Source of the DNA: Anabaena sp. 4-3
GTDB lineage: Bacteria; Cyanobacteriota; Cyanobacteriia; Cyanobacteriales; Nostocaceae
Reading direction: 5' to 3'
NCBI RefSeq assembly: GCF_001597745.1
Contig: NZ_LUHJ01000009.1
Coordinates: 71,224-135,223 of the forward strand
DNA length: 64,000 bases
Shown one piece after another: positions 17,493 to 27,175 of the stretch. The position numbers and the translations under genes were made by a program. The notes under the pieces were generated by a model. That model was not told the DNA's origin. It saw only the letters and a list, made by a program, of their open reading frames with translations, and searched no databases. Each line of letters opens with the position of its first letter. The first letter of the stretch is position 1.

Positions 17493-18230
17493 CTAATTTT
17501 TTGTTTCTACTACTTGTAGGACTCTTTGTAAAACCTCCTCATACGCATCTTCTACATTCCCCAAGTCTTTACGGAAACGGTCTTTGTCCATGACACGGCG
17601 ATTGGGATCTGTTTCTGTTGTGTTCCACAACCGACAGGTGTCGGGACTAATTTCATCGGCTAAGAGTATTTGCTGTTGTGAGTCCAAACCAAATTCTAGT
17701 TTGAAGTCTACTAGGGTAATACTGCACCGCAACCAAAAGTCTTTCAGGAATTCGTTAATTTGTAATGCAAGATGGGTAATTGTGTCTACTTGTTCCGCCG
17801 TAGCTAGTTCCATGAGTAAGAGGCGATCGCGTGTTAATAGTGGATCTCCCAATTGATCGTTTTTATAATAAAACTCGACTAGCGGCTGCTTTAAAACTGT
17901 ACCTAGTGCTAACCCTGTTTGCTGACACAGACTACCAGCCGCAATATTGCGGACAACTACTTCTAAGGGCAAGATTTTCACTGCTTTCACCCGCATTTGG
18001 TGCGGTTGAGGATTATCTATAAAGTGCGTCTTTATACCAGAAGCTTCCAATTGTTGAAACAGCTGGCTGGAAATGCTACAATTTATCCTCCCTTTGCCTA
18101 GGATACTGCCTCGCTTTTGAGCGTTAAACGCGGTAGCATCGTCTTTAAAGTCAGCTAGCAAAATTTCTGCTTCGTCAGTTGTATAGAGAATCTTTGCTTT
18201 GCCTTCGTATAGTTTGGAATGAACAGACAT
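17493..18230 (-). CDS. purC: SAICAR synthetase (purine biosynthesis)
   Basis: A 245-residue enzyme matching PurC, which ligates aspartate to CAIR using ATP. Key parts are the N-terminal LYEGKAKILYTTDE, KDDATAFNAQKRGSILGKGRIN, PLEVVVRNIAAGSL and the C-terminal LADEISPDTCRLW with DKDRFRKDLG. Length and start (ATG 18230) are typical. It is the first minus-strand gene of the block running into the envelope genes, but a 340-bp gap with an SDR cruciform separates it from the Omp85 gene, so co-transcription is uncertain. Confidence 0.96.
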   Translation of the reverse strand: MSVHSKLYEGKAKILYTTDEAEILLADFKDDATAFNAQKRGSILGKGRINCSISSQLFQQLEASGIKTHFIDNPQPHQMRVKAVKILPLEVVVRNIAAGSLCQQTGLALGTVLKQPLVEFYYKNDQLGDPLLTRDRLLLMELATAEQVDTITHLALQINEFLKDFWLRCSITLVDFKLEFGLDSQQQILLADEISPDTCRLWNTTETDPNRRVMDKDRFRKDLGNVEDAYEEVLQRVLQVVETKN

Positions 18231-19060
18231 GATGGGACGTAAAGTGTTAGGGGATGGACAGATGTTGTCTTTTAAGGCTTAACTATTTTATCTTTTGTTA
18301 TTGAAAATTAGTCATCAACCCATAGTTAAAGCATTATCCGTTTATTTTGGAGACTAAGATTTTTCTAGACAAATAGTCACTTGAAAGCGCAACTAAGGAC
18401 TATAATCTGCTTATATCTGGCTTAGGGCAGATGTGGATTGTCTTGTATGGGTGATAGCTTAAGTCTGACTGTTGATTTTTAACTAATACACTGGTAGCCT
18501 TGTTTGTCAATATTGCTTTGGGATTAAGGATGTAAGTATCTTTTGTTACTATTTACTTTTATTACAACAGAAAAACATGACAGGACAATTTTTTAAAAAA
18601 TGAAATAAGATGAAATAAATCGTTAATTAAAGGGAGAGACTCATAGCTGCGCTGACAGGTATAATGAGGGCTTTGTTAATTCATCTGATTTTGACAAAAT
18701 TTTCCGTGTAATTATCTAATGTTCAAGTTAAAAAAATCAATTTCTTCATAGCATACCTACGGGATTAGGATAATAAATGGATTTGACGGACTCTCACACA
18801 AGAGATAGATATAAAGATGAATTAATTTAGTTGCCAGAAAAATTTTTGTGACTTGCATACTTGCAGTCATTACCTGTTTTACAAACGATCAACACCGACA
18901 CGACCGAAAACGGTTGAGAAAATATTAATATTTTTCGGTGGAGAAAAATAAAAAGCTTTGAGATAGTTGCTAGTAGCAGTGCCGAACATTTACCCAATGT
19001 CAAGCAAACAGTCGGCTAGTAATTCAACTTCAAATATGAAAACCGAGAGGAGTTGAATAA
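18231..19060. other. 830-bp gene-free stretch between purC and the 91-residue gene
   Basis: No gene, tRNA or repeat family was recognised here. It is AT-rich. It should hold the purC promoter on the left and the promoter and long leader of the plus-strand gene on the right. Near 18901-18950 the sequence GAAAACGG, AATATTAATATT, TTTTCGG suggests a hairpin. Confidence 0.4.
18691..18718 (+). promoter_or_regulatory. Candidate sigma-70 type promoter
   Basis: TTGACA at 18691-18696 is followed after 16 bp by TATCTA (18713-18718). If used, it would give a leader of about 330 nt before the gene at 19061. Confidence 0.3.
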
Positions 19061-19336
19061 ATGGAGCAAAGAATAGTGAGCAAAGATAATTTTATCTATC
19101 CTCGTGGTCGTTATTACGGTCATGTAAAGCCAGAAAATTTAGTTTTTAATGCCAATTTGCAAGAATTTGCCCAAAGAGTTAGTTACATTTGTAATTTAGA
19201 AACTGGCGGAAAGCTGTCGCCAGAAGAAGCTTATGAACAAATAAAAGTTTTATGGAAAAACTTAAAACGTACTAAAAAACAACTGCAAATTGGCGAAAAC
19301 CCGTTTCAAAGCGAAAGCGATCAGCCTAAAAGTTAA
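19061..19336 (+). CDS. Conserved cyanobacterial protein of unknown function (91 residues)
   Basis: A 91-residue protein with an N-terminal NFIYPRGRYYGHVKPENLVFNANLQEFAQRV and a helical, lysine-rich second half (YEQIKVLWKNLKRTKKQL). I recognise it as a type of small cyanobacterial protein without known role. It has no signal peptide or membrane helix. A clear ribosome site, GAGAGGAG, precedes the ATG. The unusually long intergenic region upstream suggests a long leader or complex control. Confidence 0.7.
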   Translation: MEQRIVSKDNFIYPRGRYYGHVKPENLVFNANLQEFAQRVSYICNLETGGKLSPEEAYEQIKVLWKNLKRTKKQLQIGENPFQSESDQPKS

Positions 19337-19499
19337 GGGTATGAGAGACTTGTAACAGGAAGGCAGGAAGACAAGGGGGATACATCAGTCGATTGGCTGA
19401 TGGCATTGGGCATAGGATTTTTTTCCTCTGTACTGAAAACACCCCGGTTTTCTTGTCTTTCTTGTCTTCCTTGTCTTCCCAGTCAAGAGTCAAGAGTCC

Positions 19500-20630
19500 C
19501 TACACTCTTGCCTGTTGAGCAAATATCACTTTTTCGTAGTAATCCTGTAGCTGACGGGTGGCTGATGCCCATCCCCATTTTTCAGCTTCTCGGCGAGCAT
19601 TTTGACGGATAGTGTCGCGTTCTTGTTTGTTTTCCAAAAGGCGAATAGTGGCGTTAATGGCATCTTGTATATCAGCTTGTGGGTCAAAAAGATACCCATT
19701 GACACCATCTGTAACAATATCGGGAATGCCACCAGAACGGGCTGCGACTACGGGACAACCAGCCGCCATTGCTTCTAGTAGAACTAAGCCGAGGGTTTCT
19801 GTACGGGAAGGGAAGATGAACGCGTCGGCACTCGCAAAGGCAGATCCTAACTCACGCCCCCTGAGATAGCCAACAAAATAAGTATTTGTGCCAGCAAAGT
19901 GTTTTTCTAAGGCTTGGCGGTGGGGGCCATCTCCTACGAGTGCTAAACGCGCTTGAGGAATGGCTTCTAAGATGGGTTTAATGCGTTCGATTTCTTTTTC
20001 GGCAGAAAGACGACCAACGTATAACAGCAATGGGCTTTCTGGGTGATTTTGCGTGAGGCGATCGCGCATTTGTGAACTAGCTAAATCGGGGTGAAATAAT
20101 TCTGTATCTACTCCCCGTTGCCACAAATCTACTCGTTCAATACCATGTGCTGAAAGTTCTGCCATCATCGCCGTAGAAGTACATAGATTTAAAGCTGCTT
20201 GATTATGCCCAGCTTTCAGCAGTTCCCACAGCAACCCTTCTAACATCCCCAAGCCGTAATGCTGAAGATATTGGGGTAAATGAGTATGGTAAGAAGCAAC
20301 TAAGGGCAGTTTCAGGAATTTGCTATAAAAAATCCCAGACAATCCCAAAACTGCCGGGTTGACAACATGAATAATATCTGGCTGAAACTGTTCTAGGGCG
20401 TAACCAATAGCTGGGCGAGGTAAGGCAATTTTTAACTCTGGATACAAAGGTAAGGGAAAGCCACTAACGCCGTAAACTTTCGCACCTTTATGTTCAGTAA
20501 TACCACCTTCAGGAGAAAAGACTAAAACTTGATGGCCAATACGTTGTAAATGGTCAACGGTGTGACACAGGCGTGTCACAATCCCGTCAACCTTGGGTAG
20601 AAAGGTTTCGGTGAATAGGGCAATTCTCAT
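19500..20630 (-). CDS. sqdX: Sulfolipid synthase (UDP-sulfoquinovose:diacylglycerol transferase)
   Basis: A 376-residue GT4-type glycosyltransferase. The N-terminal RIALFTETFLPKVDGIVTRL, the HTHLPQYLQHYG block, the donor-site LLYVGRLSAEKEIE and FPSRTETLGLVLLEAMAAG match SqdX. SqdX transfers sulfoquinovose from UDP to diacylglycerol to make the thylakoid lipid SQDG. The next gene upstream on the same strand is sqdB, which makes the donor, so the pair supports the specific function over other GT4 enzymes. They are 137 bp apart, separated by a GTGTAGG-type repeat tract. Confidence 0.92.
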   Translation of the reverse strand: MRIALFTETFLPKVDGIVTRLCHTVDHLQRIGHQVLVFSPEGGITEHKGAKVYGVSGFPLPLYPELKIALPRPAIGYALEQFQPDIIHVVNPAVLGLSGIFYSKFLKLPLVASYHTHLPQYLQHYGLGMLEGLLWELLKAGHNQAALNLCTSTAMMAELSAHGIERVDLWQRGVDTELFHPDLASSQMRDRLTQNHPESPLLLYVGRLSAEKEIERIKPILEAIPQARLALVGDGPHRQALEKHFAGTNTYFVGYLRGRELGSAFASADAFIFPSRTETLGLVLLEAMAAGCPVVAARSGGIPDIVTDGVNGYLFDPQADIQDAINATIRLLENKQERDTIRQNARREAEKWGWASATRQLQDYYEKVIFAQQARV

Positions 20631-20649
20631 AGAAAATTATGCAGTCAAA

Positions 20650-20733
20650 AAAAAGGGTGTAGGGGTATGGGCGTGTAGGGGTGTAGGTGTTGACAACCCT
20701 TGTACCCTTACACCCTTAAACCCTTATACCCCT
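20650..20733. repeat. GGTGTAGG / CCCTTACA repeat tract between sqdB and sqdX
   Basis: Tandem GGGTGTA-like units (20656-20688) are followed by inverted CCCTTACACCCTTA-like units (20702-20732). The two halves can pair as a long imperfect hairpin in the sqdB-sqdX transcript. Confidence 0.6.
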
Positions 20734-20767
20734 GGAAAACGAAGCAATTTTTTGCTTAAGTGCTGGT

Positions 20768-21979
<1,212 letters not shown>

Positions 21980-22125
21980 TCAACATTCTTATGGATGTGA
22001 TGAAATTAGGGAATAGGTAATACCAAATTCAAAATTCAAAATTTAAAATTCAAAATTAACAAAGTCAGTTGCCATCTGGACTTTGAGGCTTGTATGCGTC
22101 AATCCTGATGTTCAGTTGATGATGG

Positions 22126-22575
22126 CTATTCAGGAATTCGATACTGTTGGGCTATGTAGTCAAATAAACGATAGTAATCTGGAAATTCTGGACTTGGGCT
22201 TCTTCCCTGCCAGTAGTATCTCACTTGATTCTGTTCCAGCGTCAGTTGCATGGAACTTACGGTATCACCCACTTCCACCAACAGCACCCCGGACACTCCT
22301 TGGACAGTTTGAAAGTTAGGACTGGTTGCGGTGTTGCTTGCTGCTGATAGCTGATTACTAGCCCACCCACGAATTTCTACAGTTTTGTTTCGAGGTGAAA
22401 CAAACGCCATGCCATCATCGTTGCTGGGTGCGGCTAAAGCTTCCCAATTACTGGGATAGGGAAACCCAAAGCCATAACGGGAATTGCTGTAAGTCTTCCA
22501 TCCAGGTGCAGAACATCCCCACAGCATGAAACACAAAGTACAAATGTAAACAATCAATTTGCCGTTAGACACCAT
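22126..22575 (-). CDS. Putative lipoprotein of unknown function
   Basis: A 149-residue protein with a short positively charged start, a hydrophobic stretch (LIVYICTLCFMLWGC) and a lipobox-like LWGC, suggesting lipid attachment at the cysteine near residue 21. The mature part contains YGFGFPYPSNWEALAAPSNDDG, typical of small PsbP-like or DUF1795-like cyanobacterial lipoproteins, but I cannot assign it firmly. It lies 200 bp upstream of sqdB on the same strand. AAAATTC repeats occur in the gap. Confidence 0.65.
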   Translation of the reverse strand: MVSNGKLIVYICTLCFMLWGCSAPGWKTYSNSRYGFGFPYPSNWEALAAPSNDDGMAFVSPRNKTVEIRGWASNQLSAASNTATSPNFQTVQGVSGVLLVEVGDTVSSMQLTLEQNQVRYYWQGRSPSPEFPDYYRLFDYIAQQYRIPE

Positions 22576-22904
22576 GCCAGCAACTCAAGAAATTATAGTA
22601 TAAAAATTTTAGTTAATCTACATGTTTTTACTGTAGTAATCAACAAGCTTACATTGATAATTATCGCCAAAATTTAGGTTATATAGGGAAATTTTACCAA
22701 AATACTAGCTGATTAAATCTGTGAGAAAAGCATTAATCATTAGTTTCTTATATAACTTGTTTGCTCACATTTTTTTGTAACAAATCAGTGGCGATTGTAA
22801 AGAAGTGTGACAAAATTGCCATCAAAGCGGCTTACTGTCTTGACAACAAAGCTGGCAGTGGATAACGTAGTATACATACCCGGGTAAGACCAATAAAGAG
22901 TTAT

Positions 22905-23252
22905 ATGCAAGCTAAGCAAAAGGTTACGTTGTATTTGTCGCCAGAACTGCACAGAAAGCTGAAGATTAGGTCAGCAGTTGATTCTGAACCAATGTCAGAC
23001 CTTGCTGAACGCGCCCTTGTTTTCTACCTGACGAACTCAGAGTTAGTAGAGGAATTGGAGGCTTCGGCTTACGGAAGAACTCACAGAGTTTATTCTTGTC
23101 CCACCTGTGACAGTTCCTTGGTATTGCGTGATGGGGAGTTAGTTGCTTTAGGCAGACAACCAGGAGTAATCGGTAAAGAGCATCTTCCGATTGATGAAAT
23201 GGCTGAAGATGAAACCCATCCCAAGGGTGAGGAAGAATTAGTTCCTTGTTAG
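22905..23252 (+). CDS. Ribbon-helix-helix-like protein with a CxxC motif
   Basis: A 115-residue protein. The N-terminus (QKVTLYLSPELHRKLKIRSAVDSEPMSDLAERALVFYL, about residues 5-43) reads like a strand-helix-helix of the ribbon-helix-helix DNA-binding fold. A second part has YSCPTCDSSLVLRDGELVAL, where a single CxxC near residue 64 could bind metal with another cysteine pair in a dimer. The C-terminus is acidic and ends in Cys. It lies 91 bp upstream of ycf46 on the same strand and may be co-transcribed or regulate it. The role is unknown. Confidence 0.65.
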   Translation: MQAKQKVTLYLSPELHRKLKIRSAVDSEPMSDLAERALVFYLTNSELVEELEASAYGRTHRVYSCPTCDSSLVLRDGELVALGRQPGVIGKEHLPIDEMAEDETHPKGEEELVPC

Positions 23253-23343
23253 TTAGGAATAAAGGTAAGTAATTTGTAAATTCGGTTGTTGTCACCAACA
23301 AAACGATGTCTGTACTGTACTAGGGTCTCAAGTAGGTCGATGT

Positions 23344-24855
23344 ATGAAAGAAGAGCTCAACATCTTAATTCAGGCTCAATACCCACTAATCTACCTTGTG
23401 ACCTCCGAGGAAGAACGGGCTGAGCAGGCGATCGCCACCATCTCCCAAGTGTTAAGGCCGCAACGCCGAGTCTTTGTGTGGACAGTAACTCATGGCATCG
23501 TGGAGTATGGTCAACCTCGGAGCGTAACTCAACACAACACCGTTTCGCCAGAGGCGGCGATTGAGTGGATCATCCGGCAAAAAGAACCCGGTATATTTAT
23601 TCTTAAAGATTTACATCCATTTATTGATGCTCCCGCGACTACAAGATCATTACGTGATGCGATCGCTAGTTTTAAGGGTATGCAAAAGAACATCATTTTG
23701 ATGTCCCCCATACAGCAAGTCCCCATTGAACTAGAAAAAGAAGTCGTGGTTCTGGATTTCCAACTGCCAGATATGTCAGAGTTAAACAAAGTTTTAACTT
23801 ACCACCTCGACCATCACCGTGGGCAGCGTTTGACTACAGAAGCGCGGGAAAAACTCCTCAGAGCCGCTTTAGGCTTAACTAAAGATGAATCTGAGAAAGT
23901 GTATCGCAAGGCGCAAGTCACCACAGGGCGACTCACAGAAGCAGAAGTAGATATAGTTCTATCTGAGAAAAAGCAATTAATTAAGCGCAATGGTATACTA
24001 GAATACATTGAAGAAGATGAAACCATTGATGCTGTAGGCGGCTTGGAAGAGCTGAAAAAGTGGCTCAAGCAACGCTCAAACGCTTTTACAGAGAGAGCAA
24101 GAGAATATGGTCTACCTCAACCAAAAGGGATGCTAATTTTAGGGGTTCCTGGTTGTGGTAAATCACTAATAGCAAAAACAACATCCCGACTGTGGGGCTT
24201 ACCACTGTTGCGTTTAGATATGGGGCGAGTTTACGACGGCTCGATGGTGGGACGAAGTGAAGCTAATCTGCGTAATGCCCTAAAAACAGCAGAATCAATC
24301 TCACCCGCGATTCTGTTTATTGACGAATTGGATAAATCTTTCGCTGGTAGTGCTGGTTCTGGTGACTCGGATGGCGGCACATCAAGCAGGATATTTGGGT
24401 CTTTCCTCACATGGATGCAAGAGAAAAAATCTCCCGTGTTCGTGATGGCAACAGCCAACCGAGTCGAACGCTTACCAGGGGAGTTCTTGAGGAAAGGCCG
24501 GTTCGATGAAATTTTCTTTGTGGATCTGCCCACATCTGAAGAACGGCGTGATATCTTTAATATCCACCTCAAAAAACGCCGTGAAGACATCTCTCGGTTT
24601 GATTTGGAGCAACTAGCCAAGATGTCTGATGGTTTCTCTGGGGCAGAAATTGAACAAGCACTGGTTGCGGCAATGTATGAAGCCTTTGCCCAAGACCGTG
24701 AGTTCACCCAACTAGATATTATTGCGGCACTCAAAGCCACCTTGCCACTGTCTCGCACGATGCAAGAACAAGTTACAGCCCTCAGAGATTGGGCTAGACA
24801 GCGAGCCAGACCCGCCGCAGCCTCCGTAGCTGAATATCAGCGCATGGAGTTCTAA
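23344..24855 (+). CDS. ycf46: Ycf46-family AAA ATPase
   Basis: A 503-residue AAA+ protein. The first 220 residues are a degenerate ATPase-like domain of the Ycf46 type, and the second half is a canonical AAA module with Walker A GVPGCGKS (267-274), Walker B LFIDELD (324-330) and an FtsH-like DGFSGAEIEQAL sensor-2 region. Ycf46 is retained in some algal plastid genomes and has been linked to carbon uptake in cyanobacteria. It lacks the FtsH protease and membrane domains. It lies between a small RHH-like gene and ycf35, both also on the plus strand. Confidence 0.9.
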   Translation: MKEELNILIQAQYPLIYLVTSEEERAEQAIATISQVLRPQRRVFVWTVTHGIVEYGQPRSVTQHNTVSPEAAIEWIIRQKEPGIFILKDLHPFIDAPATTRSLRDAIASFKGMQKNIILMSPIQQVPIELEKEVVVLDFQLPDMSELNKVLTYHLDHHRGQRLTTEAREKLLRAALGLTKDESEKVYRKAQVTTGRLTEAEVDIVLSEKKQLIKRNGILEYIEEDETIDAVGGLEELKKWLKQRSNAFTERAREYGLPQPKGMLILGVPGCGKSLIAKTTSRLWGLPLLRLDMGRVYDGSMVGRSEANLRNALKTAESISPAILFIDELDKSFAGSAGSGDSDGGTSSRIFGSFLTWMQEKKSPVFVMATANRVERLPGEFLRKGRFDEIFFVDLPTSEERRDIFNIHLKKRREDISRFDLEQLAKMSDGFSGAEIEQALVAAMYEAFAQDREFTQLDIIAALKATLPLSRTMQEQVTALRDWARQRARPAAASVAEYQRMEF

Positions 24856-24910
24856 AAGCTTTCCCTTGCTAACCCAGGGGGAAAGGCTAGCTAACCCGCT
24901 AGCAGTTACG

Positions 24911-24939
24911 AAAAAAGCCGCATCCTGATAAGCGCGGCT
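24911..24939 (-). terminator. Minus-strand intrinsic terminator in the ycf46-ycf35 gap
   Basis: Read on the minus strand, AGCCGC, a 12-nt loop, GCGGCT, then TTTTT. No minus-strand gene is immediately upstream; the nearest is the Uma2 gene beyond ycf35. It would stop antisense transcription before ycf46. Confidence 0.55.
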
Positions 24940-24996
24940 CCCTGAAAATAAACCGTTGTCTTAAACTTCTCAATCTTCTCATTGGAGGAAACCCAA

Positions 24997-25347
24997 ATGT
25001 CTCACTTTAGCACTCTTCGCACCAAAATCACCGATGCCGAAATCCTCAAAGCTTCCTTGCGTGACCTGGGTATCACCGTAAAAACAGAAGCTGATGTACG
25101 TGGTTATAACGGTCAGCGCGTTCGTTCCGACATCGTTGCAGTTTTGGAAGGCGAATATGACTTAGGTTGGTCTCGCAACAGCGATGGTTCTTTTGACCTA
25201 ATCGCTGACCTGTGGGGTGTTGCTAAGAAGCACAACCAAACCGAGTTAATCAACTCCATTAACCAAAAATACGCTGTTAACAAAACCTTGGCAGAAGTAA
25301 AACAGCGCGGTTTGCAAAACGCCAACGTGAAATTAGTATTGCAATAA
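24997..25347 (+). CDS. ycf35: Ycf35/DUF1257 family protein
   Basis: About 116 residues from the ATG at 24997, which follows a strong GGAGG site; a TTG five codons upstream overlaps that site and is unlikely. The sequence SHFSTLRTKITDAEILKASLRDLG, followed by GYNGQRVRSDIVAVLEG, is the Ycf35 (DUF1257) signature, a protein found in cyanobacteria and some algal plastids. The molecular function is unknown. It has its own upstream terminator-like hairpins and a strong terminator after the stop, and its proximity to ycf46 is a common cyanobacterial arrangement as far as I recall. Confidence 0.9.
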   Translation: MSHFSTLRTKITDAEILKASLRDLGITVKTEADVRGYNGQRVRSDIVAVLEGEYDLGWSRNSDGSFDLIADLWGVAKKHNQTELINSINQKYAVNKTLAEVKQRGLQNANVKLVLQ

Positions 25348-25376
25348 CAATTTCTCTGCGCGTTCCCAAAGCTGCA

Positions 25377-25414
25377 CGGGTTAACCATGTCATAGCGGTT
25401 AGCCCGCTTTTTTT
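25377..25414 (+). terminator. Intrinsic terminator of ycf35
   Basis: CGGGTTAACC (25377-25386) pairs with GGTTAGCCCG (25397-25406) with one G-T pair, followed by CTTTTTTT. It sits 30 bp after the ycf35 stop. Confidence 0.85.
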
Positions 25415-25500
25415 ATGTGTACAAGCATTATTTAAATTAAACCAGCTTGAAAAATTTGGGTTGGGGTGAAGTTTAATTCAGGAAAGGTTTGGGAGATAAT

Positions 25501-25539
25501 GCGTAGCCGCTCTGCGGCTTGTCGTCAGACACCGCACTC
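25501..25539. repeat. Small dispersed repeat carrying a stop codon in the Uma2 gene
   Basis: A 39-bp insertion (GCGTAGCCGCTCTGCGGCTT and onward on the plus strand). It is a multiple of three but brings TGA in the Uma2 frame. Confidence 0.75.
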
Positions 25540-25673
25540 TTGAAACTTGCTAATTTGGTATTCTCCATCCACTAAATTACAGACAGATATGGTTGGTTGT
25601 TTGGGGTTGCCAATAAAATTCCGTCCCCCCAACGCAGCATAGTCTACAATCCAGTATTCAGCAATACCCATCT

Positions 25674-25698
25674 CTTCTCTTCGAGACGCTACGCGAAC
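25674..25698. repeat. Small dispersed repeat inserted in frame in the Uma2 gene
   Basis: Contains GAGACGCTACGCGAAC, the same core as the repeats at 17.40 and 59.69 kb. It adds eight codons without breaking the frame. Confidence 0.8.
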
Positions 25699-26238
25699 AT
25701 AATCAGCATATTTTAAGTAGTAATCGTCTCGCCAGTTAGTTGAGACAACCTCAATCACCAAAGGTATTGATGCACCTAAGCTAACGATAGATTCTTTTTT
25801 CCATAATGTTTCATTCACCAAATTTGCCCGATTTAGCACCAACACATCGGGAAAATAACCAGAATCTTTTTCTAGAGGTCTAACTATAGCTTGGTTGGGG
25901 ATAATATAAGGTAGGTTTAATCGGTCAATTGCTGCACTCAGCTTGATTGTCAAAAAACCCTTTACTTCCTCATGTTCCCCTATTGGTTGTGCCATCTCAA
26001 CAATGCTTCCATTATGGAATTCATAGCGTACCGCAGTATTTTCGGGTAGCCAATCGACAAATTCCTCAAATGTTACTGGCTTGGGTATGGCTTGAGTCAT
26101 AGATCATTACTTTGAAAATCTTATTTCTAATCTAGGAGAATACGAACAGCTTTTCCACTACGGTTAGACTATTTACCCACTAGGTTAGGTTGCCCATAAT
26201 GTATGCTTCAAATTTATAGACATTTAAATTTCTTCAGA

Positions 26239-26357
26239 CGTAGGTTGGGTTAAGCGCAGCGCAACCCAACTAGGATATTGGTGTTGGGTTTCCTGAAGTC
26301 AAACGCCATTCGCCCCAAGCCGGGAAACCCGTCCACGGCGATCGCTCGCCAACCTAC
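26239..26357. repeat. MITE-like element with TAGGTTGG ends
   Basis: TAGGTTGGGTT at 26241 faces CCAACCTA at 26349-26356. It contains internal palindromes (GGGTTAAGCGCAGCGCAACCC) and a HIP1 octamer. No gene lies in the 26101-26455 gap, which otherwise holds the leader of the DUF488 operon. Confidence 0.65.
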
Positions 26358-26455
26358 AATTTTTTTGCATCATTTTAGCCTTGTAACGCCAGTAGGTTTT
26401 GGTGAGCAATGCCTTTAGGGTTAATATGACAGCAGGAAATTTATGATGACTAATT

Positions 26456-27175
26456 ATGACAGTATTTACTATTGGTCACTCCAACCATTCAATAGAAATT
26501 TTTATTAGTCTTTTAAAACAATATGGAGTTACTGCTATAGCTGATGTTCGCTCTAGTCCCTATAGTCGTAGATTTCCTCAATTTAACCAAGCTGCTTTTA
26601 AAGCAGCACTTAAGACCGCTAACATAGCTTATGTTTACCTTGGCGATCGCCTGGGTGCGCGTCCTCAAGACCAAAGTTGTTATGTAGACGGTATGGCTCG
26701 TTATGATTTAATTGCAGCTTCAGAAGCTTTTGCGGAGGGGTTAAATCGTCTGGCTAAAGGTGCTGAAAAATATCAAATTAGTTTGATGTGTGCGGAACAA
26801 GATCCTATCGTTTGTCATCGAGCTATTTTAGTTTGTCCGCATTTGCAAAAGATAGGCTTAGAAATTCAGCATATTCGCAAGAATGGCGAACTAGAAACAC
26901 ATCAATGCTTAGAAGCAAGATTGCTCAAGCTACATCATTTAGATAAGTTATTACCTCTGTCTCCAGAATCGCATAAAGAAAGTCAACGAGGCACACAACT
27001 TTCACTTTTTGATATGAACGCCTATGAAACTAATGCTCAACAGGTTGATCAAATCTCTACACCCCTCTCACATGAAGAATTACTAGAGAAAGCATATCAG
27101 CTACAAGGGGAGCGCATAGCATACGTAGAAGAAAAACACACAGATCAAGAGCAAGTTAATGAGCAAGTCAGTTAA
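26456..27175 (+). CDS. DUF488 family protein, first gene of a three-gene operon
   Basis: A 239-residue protein with the DUF488 core in the first 160 residues: FTIGHSNHSIEIF (4-16), AIADVRSSPYSRRFPQFN (32-49), LGDRLGARP, and the conserved LMCAEQDPIVCHRAIL near residues 118-133. The cysteine/histidine motif suggests an active site, but no reaction is established to my knowledge. An extra acidic C-terminal tail of about 70 residues follows. The stop overlaps the start of the next DUF488 gene by 17 bp, showing translational coupling. The start is ATG. Confidence 0.85.
   Translation: MTVFTIGHSNHSIEIFISLLKQYGVTAIADVRSSPYSRRFPQFNQAAFKAALKTANIAYVYLGDRLGARPQDQSCYVDGMARYDLIAASEAFAEGLNRLAKGAEKYQISLMCAEQDPIVCHRAILVCPHLQKIGLEIQHIRKNGELETHQCLEARLLKLHHLDKLLPLSPESHKESQRGTQLSLFDMNAYETNAQQVDQISTPLSHEELLEKAYQLQGERIAYVEEKHTDQEQVNEQVS

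Larger units (their letters stand above)
25432..26100 (-). pseudogene. Uma2-family endonuclease gene, truncated by a repeat insertion
   Basis: The intact frame from ATG 26100 runs to a TGA at 25525-25527 (191 residues) and matches the Uma2 (DUF820) PD-(D/E)XK family: ENTAVRYEFHNGSIVEM, PDVLVLNRANL, PLVIEVVSTNWRDDY and GIAEYWIVDY. The stop lies inside a 39-bp dispersed repeat. Beyond it, still in the same frame, the normal Uma2 end is readable (IISQTFPELNFTPTQIFQAG, stop at 25432). A second, 24-bp repeat inside the gene adds VRVASRRE between KYADY and EMGIAEYW. The nuclease core may still fold, but the C-terminal strand and helix are lost. Uma2 proteins are common in cyanobacteria and of unclear role. 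Confidence 0.75.

Noticed and set aside
24231-24758. 175-codon minus-strand frame within ycf46
   Set aside because: Antisense to the conserved AAA domain; serine-rich translation typical of antisense frames.
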